Shown: in pieces, positions 31,705 to 32,500 of the stretch
Numbering within the stretch: the first letter of the stretch is position 1
How the letters are laid out: the number at the start of each line of letters is the position of its first letter
Source: Armadillidium nasatum
Taxonomy: Eukaryota > Arthropoda > Malacostraca > Isopoda > Armadillidiidae
Assembly (NCBI GenBank): GCA_009176605.1
Contig: SEYY01019244.1
Location: forward strand, 12,501 to 45,000
Reading direction: 5' to 3'
DNA length: 32,500 nt
Program-made: the position numbers and the translations under genes
The notes under the pieces: generated by a model
The model's database searches: none
Seen by the model: only the letters and a program-made list of their open reading frames with translations
Told to the model about the DNA's origin: nothing

Positions 31705-32500
31705 AAATGGGTGCTAAGAACAAGATGAATATAAAAATTATTTATTTACATATTAGCTTTACAAATACATAAACCTACACCTAACAATTAAATAAAGAGG
31801 CCTCAACTACCTAACCTATTACTTATTCAATTATTGTTTAAGTATAGCTATTCCCTAACCAATTTAAATATAACTAAAATATATATGTATAAGCATAATC
31901 TTAAGAATAAATATTATCAAACTAATAATAATTGAAAACTTTAAATAATATCAAATTAATAATGAAGATATTGAAAAATCAATTAAATATGAAAAAGTGA
32001 TAATGGTCAAATTAAATACTAGTTAATAAATAATAATGTCTCAAAGACAATTTTAAATTAATCAACAATGGATAACATTCATTAACAAAAATTGTAAATT
32101 TAATTCTCTAGTCTATATTTTCACAAAATTAGGTTATCACGTTAAACAGAACTATCACAACTCTTTAACAGTAATTGAATTCTTACCACAGTTTAAATTG
32201 GTCTTATAAATTTTTACACTCCAGTTTCCTCAAAGGATAACTTGAATTATTTGTTTTAGAACCTCTAAGGTAAAATTTAAATCAAACCCACTAACTTTGG
32301 CTCTCAAGAGTGGAATGTTTGGTGGTCAACTAGGAAACAGGATTGGATCCTTGACTCTCACTGTAATCTGGTCTTGTATTCCCAAACTGTGTCCTTTAAA
32401 ATAAAGCACACAAGAACATTAATTTTATTCTTAATTTACTTCCCTAAATTATTATACTCTCTTCGTTTACTGTAATGTATTCTCTAACTTTCCTTCCTTA
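31705..32500. other. Right edge of the window, no gene seen
   Basis: AT-rich with no long open frame. If the preceding segment is an LTR, this would be its untranslated leader; otherwise unassigned. Confidence 0.5.

Overview
The window is nuclear DNA from an animal. Genes are split by GT-AG introns, the DNA is strongly AT-rich, there are non-LTR retrotransposon remnants with a jockey-like look, and Tc1/mariner-type and foldback repeats are present. The mobile elements make an arthropod (insect, chelicerate or crustacean) the best guess; this rests on recalled family resemblance, not on a search.

Two conserved housekeeping genes face each other tail to tail. On the + strand, 1338-12274, lies a full-length MCM2 gene in 17 coding exons, encoding the DNA replication-licensing helicase subunit. 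The first exon holds only two codons. The reconstructed protein has 904 residues, but two single-base insertions (near 6128 and near 10939) break the frame as the sequence is given. On the - strand, 26666-17833, lies an intact seven-exon UROD gene (uroporphyrinogen decarboxylase, heme synthesis, 356 residues). The 5.6 kb between the two 3' ends holds no gene I can support. From 27.1 kb to the end there are repeats, plus a weak candidate for two exons of another + strand gene (28462-29101).

The dominant feature is (TA)n: about 25 long arrays, roughly 3.3 kb or a tenth of the window, many packed into short introns a few bases to a few tens of bases from splice sites. One UROD intron (20383-20694) is TA repeat from end to end apart from about 10 bases at each splice site.

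Mobile-element remnants: a decayed LINE endonuclease region antisense in MCM2 intron 1 (about 1775-3000); a 5'-truncated LINE 3' end antisense in the last UROD intron (18168-18973) with a poly(A) tail; a mariner-like deletion derivative with about 100-bp inverted repeats in UROD intron 2 (22381-22906); a short element with repeated GTCGACA-like motifs (27583-28032); a possible LTR (31388-31704). The least expected structure is a 1.77 kb imperfect giant palindrome (29534-31298) sitting exactly between two (TA)n tracts, which looks like a foldback element that inserted into TA microsatellite DNA.

The two genes do not share a pathway. Their adjacency looks incidental, and regulation is visible only as an E2F-like site upstream of MCM2.
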